Part shown: piece by piece, positions 8,320 through 15,378 of the stretch
Numbering within the stretch: position 1 is the stretch's first letter
Layout: each line of letters starts with the position of its first letter
NCBI GenBank assembly: GCA_002469895.1
Contig: DKOA01000046.1
Location: 1-15,515, forward strand
Length of the DNA stretch: 15,515 nucleotides
Direction: 5' to 3'
Source of the DNA: Opitutia bacterium UBA7374
GTDB taxonomy: Bacteria > Verrucomicrobiota > Verrucomicrobiia > Opitutales > Coraliomargaritaceae
Position numbers and translations under genes: made by a program
The notes under the pieces: generated by a model
What the model saw: the letters and a program-made list of their open reading frames with translations, nothing else
Databases searched by the model: none
Told to the model about the DNA's origin: nothing

Positions 8320-8362
8320 TAAAAGTTAAAATGGCTGGGGGAGGAAAAAACTGTAACTTTTA
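8320..8362. repeat. Inverted repeat in the dnaE/DUF2071 divergent spacer
   Basis: TAAAAGTTA at 8320-8328 is the exact reverse complement of TAACTTTTA at 8354-8362, with 25 bases between them that include a G-rich then A-rich run. It lies between the divergent starts of dnaE and the DUF2071 gene. It may be an operator for a dimeric regulator or a weak hairpin. I cannot place a convincing -35/-10 pair for either gene here. Confidence 0.5.
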
Positions 8363-8389
8363 ACTCTTCTTGGGTACCTTGTGGATTCG

Positions 8390-8411
8390 TTTCCGTTAGT
8401 TTTCCGTTAGT
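8390..8411 (+). repeat. Tandem direct repeat of 11 bases upstream of the DUF2071 gene
   Basis: TTTCCGTTAGT occurs twice with no spacer (8390-8400 and 8401-8411), 16 bases before the chosen GTG start. The 11-base period is about one helical turn, which suits two adjacent protein-binding half sites on one face of the DNA. The core TTCCGTTA appears again upstream of the TPR gene at the right end, in the same orientation relative to that gene. Confidence 0.6.
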
Positions 8412-8427
8412 TGTTGGATAAGTCAGC

Positions 8428-9123
8428 GTGCAAAGTTGTTCAAATAAAAGTGATCGTGTGAAGCGTTGGGTGATTGCCCAGCGTTGGACAGACCTACTTT
8501 TTCTGAGTTGTCCGGTGAAGCCGGAGCTCGTGCAATCACAGCTGCCTGCTGGGCTAGAAGTGGATGTGCTGGATGGTCATGCTTGGCTTAGTGTGGTCCC
8601 TTTTTTTATGTCGCATATCCGGTTTCCCGGTACGCCGGGCTTTCGATGGGTGCGGCTGCGGGAGCTTAACTTGCGAACTTATGTGCGTTATCAGGGGCAA
8701 CCGGGTATTTATTTTTTTACTTTGGATACGGACAACCTTTTAGGGCAGTGGATCGCGCGGACGTTTTTTCATCTCCCCTATCGATTGCGCTGGCTGCGTG
8801 GTAGTTGTGAGGATGGTAAGTATACCTTTGCATCGGCTAATTCCCTGCAACTATCTGCCCGGGTGGGTGCTCCGTGTGTTTCGGATTCGTTGGATCGCTG
8901 GTTGGTGGAGCGGTATTCGCTTTTTACTGAGAAGTCCGGGGTGTTCTACCGGGGGGATGTCTTGCACCAGCCATGGCAGCTTAGCCGGGTGGATGCTCTG
9001 GATGTGACGGAATCACTGACCGAGGAGTTTGGCTTTTCTACGACGGATACTTGGCATGCCCGTTATGCGGCTGTTCTTGATGTTCGGTTCCGGCCTTTTA
9101 CCAAACTTTCCGGATGCAACTGA
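8428..9123 (+). CDS. DUF2071 (YqjF-like) family protein
   Basis: A 231-residue soluble protein of the DUF2071 family, which is related in fold to acetoacetate decarboxylase but has no established reaction. Family features in order are WTDLLFLSCPV near 20, LPAGLEVDVLDG with AWLSVVPF at about 40-59, the LRELNLRTYV strand near 77-86, and QPGIYFFTLD near 90-99. No signal peptide or membrane helix is seen. The start is a GTG at 8428; an in-frame GTG at 8458 (residue 11) is a plausible alternative because homology seems to begin near there, and neither has a clear Shine-Dalgarno. Its last ten bases overlap the start of the dehydratase gene, so the two are almost certainly co-translated. A link to acyl or keto-acid metabolism is inferred from that partner only. 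Confidence 0.86.
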   Translation: MQSCSNKSDRVKRWVIAQRWTDLLFLSCPVKPELVQSQLPAGLEVDVLDGHAWLSVVPFFMSHIRFPGTPGFRWVRLRELNLRTYVRYQGQPGIYFFTLDTDNLLGQWIARTFFHLPYRLRWLRGSCEDGKYTFASANSLQLSARVGAPCVSDSLDRWLVERYSLFTEKSGVFYRGDVLHQPWQLSRVDALDVTESLTEEFGFSTTDTWHARYAAVLDVRFRPFTKLSGCN

Positions 9124-9584
9124 ATCGTGATGAAGTGAAGGTGCTATTGCACCATCGTGAGCCTTATTTAATGGTGGATCGTGTGGATCAATTGACCGAT
9201 AAGCATGTGTGCGGGGTAAAGCTTCACCGCGGAGATGAGCCTTATTTGGCAGGGCATTTTCCCGGTGCGCCGGTGGTGCCCGGTGCGATGCTGCAAGAGT
9301 TTTGTACGCAGTCTGCAGGTGTGTTACTAACACGTTTTTATTCCGGAGTGGCAGATTACGACAGTCGTCAGACAAAGGGGCATGCCATCGGGGTTCTCAG
9401 CAAGACAGGGTATGCCAAGTATTATTCTTTGGTCAAGCCGACGGGGGAACTCTTTGCCTACGTCGATTTGCTGGAGCACGTGGCCAATCTTTTCAAATTT
9501 CGCGCCCGGGTCGAACAGGATGGTCAATTAAAGGCGAAGCTACAGTTTAGTCTGATGAACTTGAGTGACGAGCATCTGCTGTAA
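9114..9584 (+). CDS. FabA/FabZ-type 3-hydroxyacyl-[ACP] dehydratase family protein
   Basis: A 156-residue single hot-dog-fold protein. The motif HREPYLMVDRV at 14-24 is typical of FabZ. His48 in GHFPGAPVVPG and Glu62 in LQEFCTQSAG occupy the positions of the two catalytic residues of FabA/FabZ enzymes, which dehydrate 3-hydroxyacyl-ACP to trans-2-enoyl-ACP in fatty-acid elongation. The length fits FabZ (about 150). The surroundings are not a classical fab cluster, and the Glu context differs from the usual VEAMAQ, so this may be a specialised paralogue rather than the housekeeping FabZ. The ATG at 9114 overlaps the DUF2071 gene by ten bases. The gene ends two bases before the stop of the converging lipoate-family gene, leaving no room for a separate terminator. 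Confidence 0.87.
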   Translation: MQLNRDEVKVLLHHREPYLMVDRVDQLTDKHVCGVKLHRGDEPYLAGHFPGAPVVPGAMLQEFCTQSAGVLLTRFYSGVADYDSRQTKGHAIGVLSKTGYAKYYSLVKPTGELFAYVDLLEHVANLFKFRARVEQDGQLKAKLQFSLMNLSDEHLL

Positions 9585-9586
9585 TT

Positions 9587-10315
9587 TCAGCGTTTCTGCA
9601 GCCACTGACTGCTGGCATAGTGTTTCCGGGTATCCTTTATGAGCGATTGCGGAAAGAGGGGTCGTAAGTCTGGCAGCTCTGCAGTTGTCAGATTAAATTC
9701 TTGAGCAATTGCCTGAACAAATAACTCTGCGAACTTATGAAATGAGAAGTCTAGGGGTAGGGTGGAACGGTCAATGGATCCCTGAAGGAGAATGCCACTG
9801 CGGGAGCGTTTGATGGCCGCTCCGGCGATTTTAGTTGGGTCATTGAGGGATAAAACATCGTTCGCTACTGGTTTGGTAAAGCAGTGCGGGGAATCTTCGG
9901 GCAGATCATGGCTGACTTGGCATTGCCTCGGGCAGGGGGCGAGTCGGCTTGGAACCTGTAGTTTTTCGAGGGCTTGCTGCAGGCTCTGGTGGATGCATCG
10001 ATAAATATCGGTGAGTGGCCACTGGGCCGAGGGTAGCGAGTCATGGAGTATGAGACTGTAGGTCCAGTCATTTCGGTGATCAACTATACCCCCTGCGGTG
10101 GGACGCCGGAAATGGCAAATGTCTTTGGGTGCGAGTGCACTCACTTCATGGAAGCGCTGGGTGTAGCCAAAGGTGAGAGTGGGCTCGATCCAGCCATAGT
10201 GCCTGAAAAGGGCGTGTCCTTCGGGATTCGTTTGAAGGAGCGTGCTATCCACTGCCATATTTTCGATGGCATCGCCGTAGATGCTGGGAAGATGGATGAG
10301 TGGGGTTGCGGCCAT
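9587..10315 (-). CDS. Lipoate-protein ligase A / octanoyltransferase family protein
   Basis: A 242-residue protein of the biotin/lipoate ligase (BPL_LplA_LipB) fold. The nucleotide/lipoyl-binding motif RRPTAGGIVDH is at 70-80, with an Ala where most members have Gly. The conserved Lys162 is in TKIAGAA, followed by GILLQGSI at 174-181. Cys145 in HCFTKP sits where LipM-type octanoyltransferases carry their catalytic Cys, so it could transfer octanoate from ACP to a lipoyl domain rather than use free lipoate and ATP; this is inference. I chose ATG at 10315. A TTG at 10321 overlapping the upstream stop (TTGA) would add two residues. It lies two bases after the SDR gene on the same strand and is probably co-transcribed. 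No gcvH or 2-oxoacid dehydrogenase gene is in view. Confidence 0.87.
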   Translation of the reverse strand: MAATPLIHLPSIYGDAIENMAVDSTLLQTNPEGHALFRHYGWIEPTLTFGYTQRFHEVSALAPKDICHFRRPTAGGIVDHRNDWTYSLILHDSLPSAQWPLTDIYRCIHQSLQQALEKLQVPSRLAPCPRQCQVSHDLPEDSPHCFTKPVANDVLSLNDPTKIAGAAIKRSRSGILLQGSIDRSTLPLDFSFHKFAELFVQAIAQEFNLTTAELPDLRPLFPQSLIKDTRKHYASSQWLQKR

Positions 10316-10317
10316 AC

Positions 10318-11223
10318 TCAACCGCGCAGTGGTTCGACAAAAGTGAGTTCATCCAGTTGCTCCTGGAAACTCACTGGGCGGGTTTTCAGTTTATCAACAA
10401 TGGGGTGGAGGTTGAAGGCCAGATGGGCTGGACGATCGGCGTTTTTGGTATCGTCTTTTATGCAAACGGATTGGATAGAGTCGAGCGGCAGGTTGAAATG
10501 CTGCAGTATGCGTTGGCCCATTTCAAAGCGAGAGAGTGCCTCGCTGCCAGCCCAGTGGAAGATTCCATGAAGGTCGCGGCGTTCGCTCAATTCGAGCAAA
10601 GCCTCTGCCACGTTACCGGCAGAGCAGGGTTGACGGATTTCGTCGCAGAATAGCTGCGGGCGCTTGCCGCTATGGATGGCGGCGAGAAGTTTTTCATGTA
10701 CACTGCGTTGTCCGGAGGGGCTATGGCCCATGAGTATGGGTATACGCAGGACGATGGGATCTTCTGTGTTGTGTTCGAGGACTTCTCTTTCGGCCATGAG
10801 CTTTGTCTGCCCGTAGAGGTTTTTCGGGCAGGGCATGTCGGTCGAGCGATAGGGCTCGTTGGAATGGCCGTCAAAGACCATGTCTGTCGAAACATGAAGG
10901 AAGCGCGCGCCGAGGTGGGATGCGATTTGCGCGAGTTGCCGGGGCAGGGCGACGTTTATTTTTTCTGCCAATTGGGGGTTCGCGTCGACATCTGCGGGAT
11001 TGGAGATGGCTGCGCAGTTGACGATAACATCGGGCCATAGTTCAAGGCAGAGTTTAGTGATTGCCTCGCCTTGGGCGGCATCTGTCTGATGGGAAGCGGC
11101 TAGGCCTTGGATGCTGGAGCTGCGCGTGTTGGAGACGGCAGTCACTTGGTGCCCCCTGCGCACTGCAGCTAGGGCATAAGCGTGTCCAAGTAGTCCGGTT
11201 GCCCCGGTAAGAAGGATTTTCAT
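10318..11223 (-). CDS. RmlD-like NAD(P)-dependent sugar-nucleotide reductase / extended SDR
   Basis: A 301-residue extended short-chain dehydrogenase/reductase resembling dTDP-4-dehydrorhamnose reductase (RmlD). The Rossmann motif GATGLLG is at 7-13. NCAAISNPADVD at 69-80 and VSTDMVFDG at 111-119 match the RmlD pattern. The catalytic Tyr137-x-x-x-Lys141 is in LYGQTK. The start is the ATG at 11223, which puts the glycine motif at residue 7. The frame stays open upstream to 11445, but that extension has no homology-like content and runs across the hisC start. Without rmlA, rmlB or rmlC nearby, rhamnose synthesis is not assured; another NDP-sugar or a non-sugar substrate is possible. It is divergent from hisC across 62 bases and is followed two bases later by the lipoate-family gene. 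Confidence 0.87.
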   Translation of the reverse strand: MKILLTGATGLLGHAYALAAVRRGHQVTAVSNTRSSSIQGLAASHQTDAAQGEAITKLCLELWPDVIVNCAAISNPADVDANPQLAEKINVALPRQLAQIASHLGARFLHVSTDMVFDGHSNEPYRSTDMPCPKNLYGQTKLMAEREVLEHNTEDPIVLRIPILMGHSPSGQRSVHEKLLAAIHSGKRPQLFCDEIRQPCSAGNVAEALLELSERRDLHGIFHWAGSEALSRFEMGQRILQHFNLPLDSIQSVCIKDDTKNADRPAHLAFNLHPIVDKLKTRPVSFQEQLDELTFVEPLRG

Positions 11224-11285
11224 GCGTTTGAAGTACGTTGTTTTGTTGCAATCGGTAAAGTCTAGGGCAAGTTTTTTAAGATTAA

Positions 11286-12401
11286 ATGAATTACGCTGAT
11301 CTTGCAAATGCTGGTGTTTCCGATCTGCCGATGTATGTGCCTGGAAAGCCAATCGCAGATGTTGCATCGGAGTACGGATTGCCGGTTGAGCATGTTGCCA
11401 AGCTGGCTTCGAATGAAAATCCATTCGGCCCTTCACCGCTTGCAATGGAAGCCGTTCGAGAGTGCATCGGGTCGATGCATTTGTATCCGGATGGCGGAGC
11501 CTGTGCGTTACGCCGCGCCATCGCCGATTTGCGAGGGGTTGGGGAGGATGCGGTCATGGTGGGTAATGGATCCAACGAATTGATCGAACTAATGGGCCAC
11601 GCATTCCTGCGACCGGGGCTCGAAGTGGTGATGGGTGCGCAAGCTTTTATTGTCTACAAACTGGTCACTCGGCTTTTCGGCGCCACCGCTGTGGAAGTGC
11701 CGATGCGGGACTTTGGGCATGATCTGGAGGCGATGCGCCGTGCCATTACGGATCGGACGCGGATGGTCTTTGTCGCTAGCCCAAACAACCCTACCGGGAT
11801 AGCGAATGACGGTGATGCGTTGTTGGCATTTGCGAAGTCTTTGCCAGAGCATGTCATTTTTTGCTTCGACGAGGCGTACGCAGAATATTTAGAGGCGGCT
11901 CCTGACTTACGTGAGGCAATTTTAGCCGGCCATAAAGTGGTGTGCTTGCGGACGTTTTCTAAGATTTACGGATTGGGTGGTTTGCGAGTGGGCTATGCGT
12001 ATGGTGACCGTGATTTAATAGCACTTTTGGAGCGTGTTCGCCAGCCGTTTAATGTGAATCTGATTGGCCAGGCCGCCGCATTGGCGGCATTGGAGGATGT
12101 TGAGTTTCTGGAAAAGTGTCGGGGGGCGAATAACCAGGGGCGTGAACAGTTGAGTGCTGGTCTGCGTGATCTGGGCTTTGAGACTTGGGGCGGTCAGGCA
12201 AACTTTGTGCTGACACGTGTGAGTGATGGTGCTCGTTATTTTGAGGCTTTGCAGAAAAGAGGTTTGATTGTACGTCCGCTCGGTGGATATGGGATGCATG
12301 ATTTTTTACGGATAACGATTGGGCGACAGGATGAAAATGAACGTCTTTTAGCAGAAATGGGCCTGCTTTTGTCCGGCGATGCCAAGCGTAAGGTTGGATG
12401 A
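11286..12401 (+). CDS. hisC: Histidinol-phosphate aminotransferase (HisC)
   Basis: A 371-residue class I/II PLP-dependent aminotransferase that converts imidazole-acetol phosphate to histidinol phosphate in histidine synthesis. SNENPFGPSP is at 42-51, LYPDGGA near 66-72, GNGSNELI near 93-100, SPNNPTG near 165-171 and FDEAY near 193-197. The PLP Lys226 is in RTFSKIYGLGGLRVGY, and the late motif RPLGGYGMHDFLRIT has the phosphate-binding Arg. Length and motif order match HisC; an aromatic-amino-acid aminotransferase role (HisC2 type) cannot be excluded. No other his genes are present, so the gene is unlinked from a his operon. No Shine-Dalgarno precedes the ATG, which follows an AT-rich tract. 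Its stop overlaps the next start as ATGA. Confidence 0.93.
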   Translation: MNYADLANAGVSDLPMYVPGKPIADVASEYGLPVEHVAKLASNENPFGPSPLAMEAVRECIGSMHLYPDGGACALRRAIADLRGVGEDAVMVGNGSNELIELMGHAFLRPGLEVVMGAQAFIVYKLVTRLFGATAVEVPMRDFGHDLEAMRRAITDRTRMVFVASPNNPTGIANDGDALLAFAKSLPEHVIFCFDEAYAEYLEAAPDLREAILAGHKVVCLRTFSKIYGLGGLRVGYAYGDRDLIALLERVRQPFNVNLIGQAAALAALEDVEFLEKCRGANNQGREQLSAGLRDLGFETWGGQANFVLTRVSDGARYFEALQKRGLIVRPLGGYGMHDFLRITIGRQDENERLLAEMGLLLSGDAKRKVG

Positions 12402-13711
12402 ATGTAGAATCTATTAGTATGCTGCTACTAGGGGTCAGTGCTCTCGTGGTACTTTTGGTACATGCCTTTCTCGTGCTTTGTGAGTCGAGCATGATAAAAA
12501 TACGTTATGGTCAGGCGCAGGGAAATGCGCTGGAAGCGTTACGACTCAGACCGGACGTTTCCAGTTTGTTAGAAAACGGATATCTAGTCGGTCGCGTATC
12601 TAGGATCGGCAAGACTTTGTGCGCTATGTGCTTCGGCCTACTTTTATTACCCCTCATCGATGGATTGTCTGCGGGTACTGGTTGGGTTGCTTCGGGCAGT
12701 TTGTTTTTGCCCCCGCTTCTGTTCATTTGCGCCTTTTTTGTGTATTTTGTCATTTCGGAAATTGTGCCGCGTGGTGCCTCCATGCGCGATCCAGTATTGG
12801 GACTGAGGCGCTCCTACCGTGTGTTTTTGCTATTTCGTCTGTTTGTCATGCCCACTATGCTTCTCTTGCGGGGCTTAAAGCGTTTGCATTTTAAGCGAAT
12901 CGGAGTCGACGGAGAGGACGAGCTAGACCCATTGGATGTCGATGTACAGATTCGCGCTATGGGTGAAGATAGCACCGAATTATCCCCTGTGGTGCGGAAG
13001 ATTTTCGATCGTACACTGCAGATGCAAAATCTAGTGGTTCATGATGTCCTCCTGCCAAGAAACCAAGTTGTGATCTATGATTTGAACGAGAGTTTAGAAG
13101 CAAACCTTCGTACGATGAAGGAGGCAGGGCACACTCGATTTCCACTGTGCCGTGGCGATTTGGACGCTTGCATTGGAATTATCCATATAAAGGACATTTT
13201 CCGACAGAGGGGAGAAGCGAATCAAGTGAATCCGCAGGATTTAAAACGGAGCATTTCCCAGTTTCCTCAGGAAACGTCCCTGGAGGAGGCACTGCAGCGC
13301 ATGTTGCGGGCAAAGTTTCATATGGCGCTGGTTTCGGATGAATTTGGGCGTGTGATTGGCCTGATTACTCTGGAGAGTATTCTGGAATCGCTGGTCGGGG
13401 ATATACAGGATGAATTTGATAGCGATGAAGAACAGGTGATACCGATGCAAGAACCCGATACCTTTAAGGTGTCCGGTTTAACGCCTTTGCATGATATTGA
13501 GGAGGCATTGGGCCTAGAGGTTAGTAATGAAGATGTTTCTACTATCGGAGGCCTCGTGACAGCTGAACTGGGCTATATTCCAGAGATTGGCGAAACTCTC
13601 TGCGTAAGTGGGATGCGGATCGAGGTCATTGAGGTGGATGAGCGTCGCGTAATCTCCGTACACCTTGAGAAAGAAGGTGTTGCACTTTCTGATAATCCTG
13701 AACCTGACTAA
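12398..13711 (+). CDS. CNNM/CorC-type DUF21-CBS-CorC_HlyC membrane protein
   Basis: A 437-residue member of the CNNM/CorC (formerly 'hemolysin-like', UPF0053) family, linked to Mg2+ or Co2+ export at the inner membrane. An N-terminal DUF21 region with hydrophobic helices spans about 5-165, including CESSMIKIRYGQA (28-40) and the conserved EIVPRGA (121-127, where most members have a Lys for the Arg). Two CBS domains follow at about 214-275 and 280-340 (HTRFPLCRGD, LVSDEFGRVIGLITLESILE). A C-terminal CorC_HlyC domain lies at about 350-425 (GGLVTAELGYIPEIGE). All expected domains are present, so it appears full length. It overlaps hisC by four bases and is probably translationally coupled to it, though no functional connection is known. 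Its TAA stop overlaps the stop of the converging TPR gene. Confidence 0.92.
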   Translation: MNVESISMLLLGVSALVVLLVHAFLVLCESSMIKIRYGQAQGNALEALRLRPDVSSLLENGYLVGRVSRIGKTLCAMCFGLLLLPLIDGLSAGTGWVASGSLFLPPLLFICAFFVYFVISEIVPRGASMRDPVLGLRRSYRVFLLFRLFVMPTMLLLRGLKRLHFKRIGVDGEDELDPLDVDVQIRAMGEDSTELSPVVRKIFDRTLQMQNLVVHDVLLPRNQVVIYDLNESLEANLRTMKEAGHTRFPLCRGDLDACIGIIHIKDIFRQRGEANQVNPQDLKRSISQFPQETSLEEALQRMLRAKFHMALVSDEFGRVIGLITLESILESLVGDIQDEFDSDEEQVIPMQEPDTFKVSGLTPLHDIEEALGLEVSNEDVSTIGGLVTAELGYIPEIGETLCVSGMRIEVIEVDERRVISVHLEKEGVALSDNPEPD

Positions 13712-15378
13712 CCAGTTGTCTTCGCTTGGTCGGGAGTATCATTGTTTTCTCGGGCAATTGCCCCCAACTCGAGAAGCAGGTTTTCTCTGTCCGAGATAAA
13801 AATAAACCGATCGCTGCCCAGTTTCTTGTAGGCTTCCACGACTAAGCTTTGTTGTGGGCGTCGCATTTGCAGAAAGCGCCAAAGCAAGAGATTCAGCCCT
13901 TCGGTATTTCCCAACCGAAGCTCAACTTGAATGAGTTCTGTGAGGATTTTTTGATTTGTCGGCGCATCCAGATAGGCAGAAGCCAAGATTTTACGGGCCT
14001 GCTGGTTACGGTTAATGTCTTGGAAGCGTCGAGATACAGCGAGATAAGTTTCCGGTTTGACTGTGTTGTCGGTGACAAAATCCTGGAGGTAGATTTCTCC
14101 TAAATCCGGGCGATTTGAACCGTAGGATGCGACTGCACGTAGGCTTTGAAAGATCCCCCAACGCTCTTTTAGCCATGCGGGCTTTTCTTTGAGTAGTTCT
14201 TCGGCAAATATGAGGGCTCCTTCAAAGTCTTGATCGACCAAGTGCGCTTCCACCAGAAGCAAGGCAAAAGCATCGATGGCAAATTCATTTTCCAGGGCTT
14301 CTTCATAAGTGCGCCTAGCCAGTTCAATATTGCCTGTGTCTGCTGCAAAGTTAGCTAACGACTGTAAGGCTTTTTCATCATCTCGGAATTGCCGAAGGAT
14401 GCGGCGAGTTTCTCGAAGCTCTCTATCGGTATCGTTAGACGAGTTGTAGATATAAAGGAGTTCTATTCTCGGGGCAGAACTCATCGGGTCGCTTACATTG
14501 CGCAGGATTGCATAGCGCCGTGCTTGGTCGGTATTGCCTAATTCGCGGTGGTATCGACTCAGTTGCATAAACAGGGCTTCTGCCCCTGGAAATCGTTGAA
14601 CCGCTGTTTCCATTTTCGAAATGGCCGCCAATCGATTCCCCCGGTCCCAACTAATTTGGGCGGAGAGAAGAATACCTTCGAGGGAGGTATTCAGTTTGTA
14701 GTCAAATAAGTAATCATCTGCCCGATCATAGTTGCCGCGCAGGAAATTTGCTTGGGCAGCACCAAAAGCAATGATTTGATTCTTTTCTGTTAAGTCGGGC
14801 TCTTCCGGGAGGTTTTTGGCGGCTATATCCTGGATCTGCTCATCCATCTGGTGGCGCAAGAGTTGGCGAATGGTTGCCTTGAGGTAGTCACTGTTATCGA
14901 GGCCTCCGTAATTGAGCCCTTCGAGGAGAATGGTGGAGGATTTATCATGGCGCTTGAGAGCCACTTCAAAAATTTCTGCTATGACGAGACGTCCATCCAG
15001 ATTATCTCGCGCGCGGGCGACCCCTAATCGAAGTAAACGCAACCCATCCCGAAAGTTGCCGGCCTTAATTTCCTTCAACCCTTCTTCGACATGATAATTG
15101 CCCATTTTCGAGCGATGCGCATCTAGCGTGAAGGGCAGAACCAGCATATCTGCGAAGCTAACCGTATCGAAATCAGCACGATACTTAAAATGCGCATAGA
15201 GGGCGGCGGCTACACTCAGCCATCCTAAAACAAACATGGCTAATGCCGCTATGAAGAGCCGTATCCAGCGAAACCGGATAATAAATGTGCCATCCGCCTT
15301 TTTGCTTTGTGTCGCGAAACCAAAGAGTACTGGCTTTTGAAATTCGTTACTAATGCTGGTTTTCTTTGCTGGTGACAT
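13708..15378 (-). CDS. Membrane-anchored tetratricopeptide-repeat protein of unknown function
   Basis: A 556-residue protein with a basic, probably cytoplasmic N-terminus (about 1-40), one transmembrane helix at about 41-62 (LFIAALAMFVLGWLSVAAAL), and a large, probably periplasmic, helical domain. From about 95 to the end it shows degenerate TPR-like units, for example ALFMQLSRYHRELGNTDQARRY, ALQSLANFAADTGNIELARR and LAVSRRFQDINRNQQARKIL shortened here to their cores: LGNTDQA, TGNIELA, INRNQQA. TPR proteins of this layout are scaffolds for envelope or polysaccharide complexes, but no partner is shown by the sequence. It has no lipobox and no PEP-CTERM-like tail. The ATG at 15378 is preceded by AAGAGA, very close to the start. 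Confidence 0.86.
   Translation of the reverse strand: MSPAKKTSISNEFQKPVLFGFATQSKKADGTFIIRFRWIRLFIAALAMFVLGWLSVAAALYAHFKYRADFDTVSFADMLVLPFTLDAHRSKMGNYHVEEGLKEIKAGNFRDGLRLLRLGVARARDNLDGRLVIAEIFEVALKRHDKSSTILLEGLNYGGLDNSDYLKATIRQLLRHQMDEQIQDIAAKNLPEEPDLTEKNQIIAFGAAQANFLRGNYDRADDYLFDYKLNTSLEGILLSAQISWDRGNRLAAISKMETAVQRFPGAEALFMQLSRYHRELGNTDQARRYAILRNVSDPMSSAPRIELLYIYNSSNDTDRELRETRRILRQFRDDEKALQSLANFAADTGNIELARRTYEEALENEFAIDAFALLLVEAHLVDQDFEGALIFAEELLKEKPAWLKERWGIFQSLRAVASYGSNRPDLGEIYLQDFVTDNTVKPETYLAVSRRFQDINRNQQARKILASAYLDAPTNQKILTELIQVELRLGNTEGLNLLLWRFLQMRRPQQSLVVEAYKKLGSDRFIFISDRENLLLELGAIARENNDTPDQAKTTG

Noticed and set aside
11224..11285. Possible promoters between the SDR gene and hisC
   Set aside because: Hexamer pairs with acceptable spacing and match were not found on either strand of the 62-base spacer.
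11224..11445. N-terminal extension of the RmlD-like frame
   Set aside because: It crosses the divergent spacer and the hisC start; the Rossmann motif begins seven residues after the ATG at 11223, as expected for the family.
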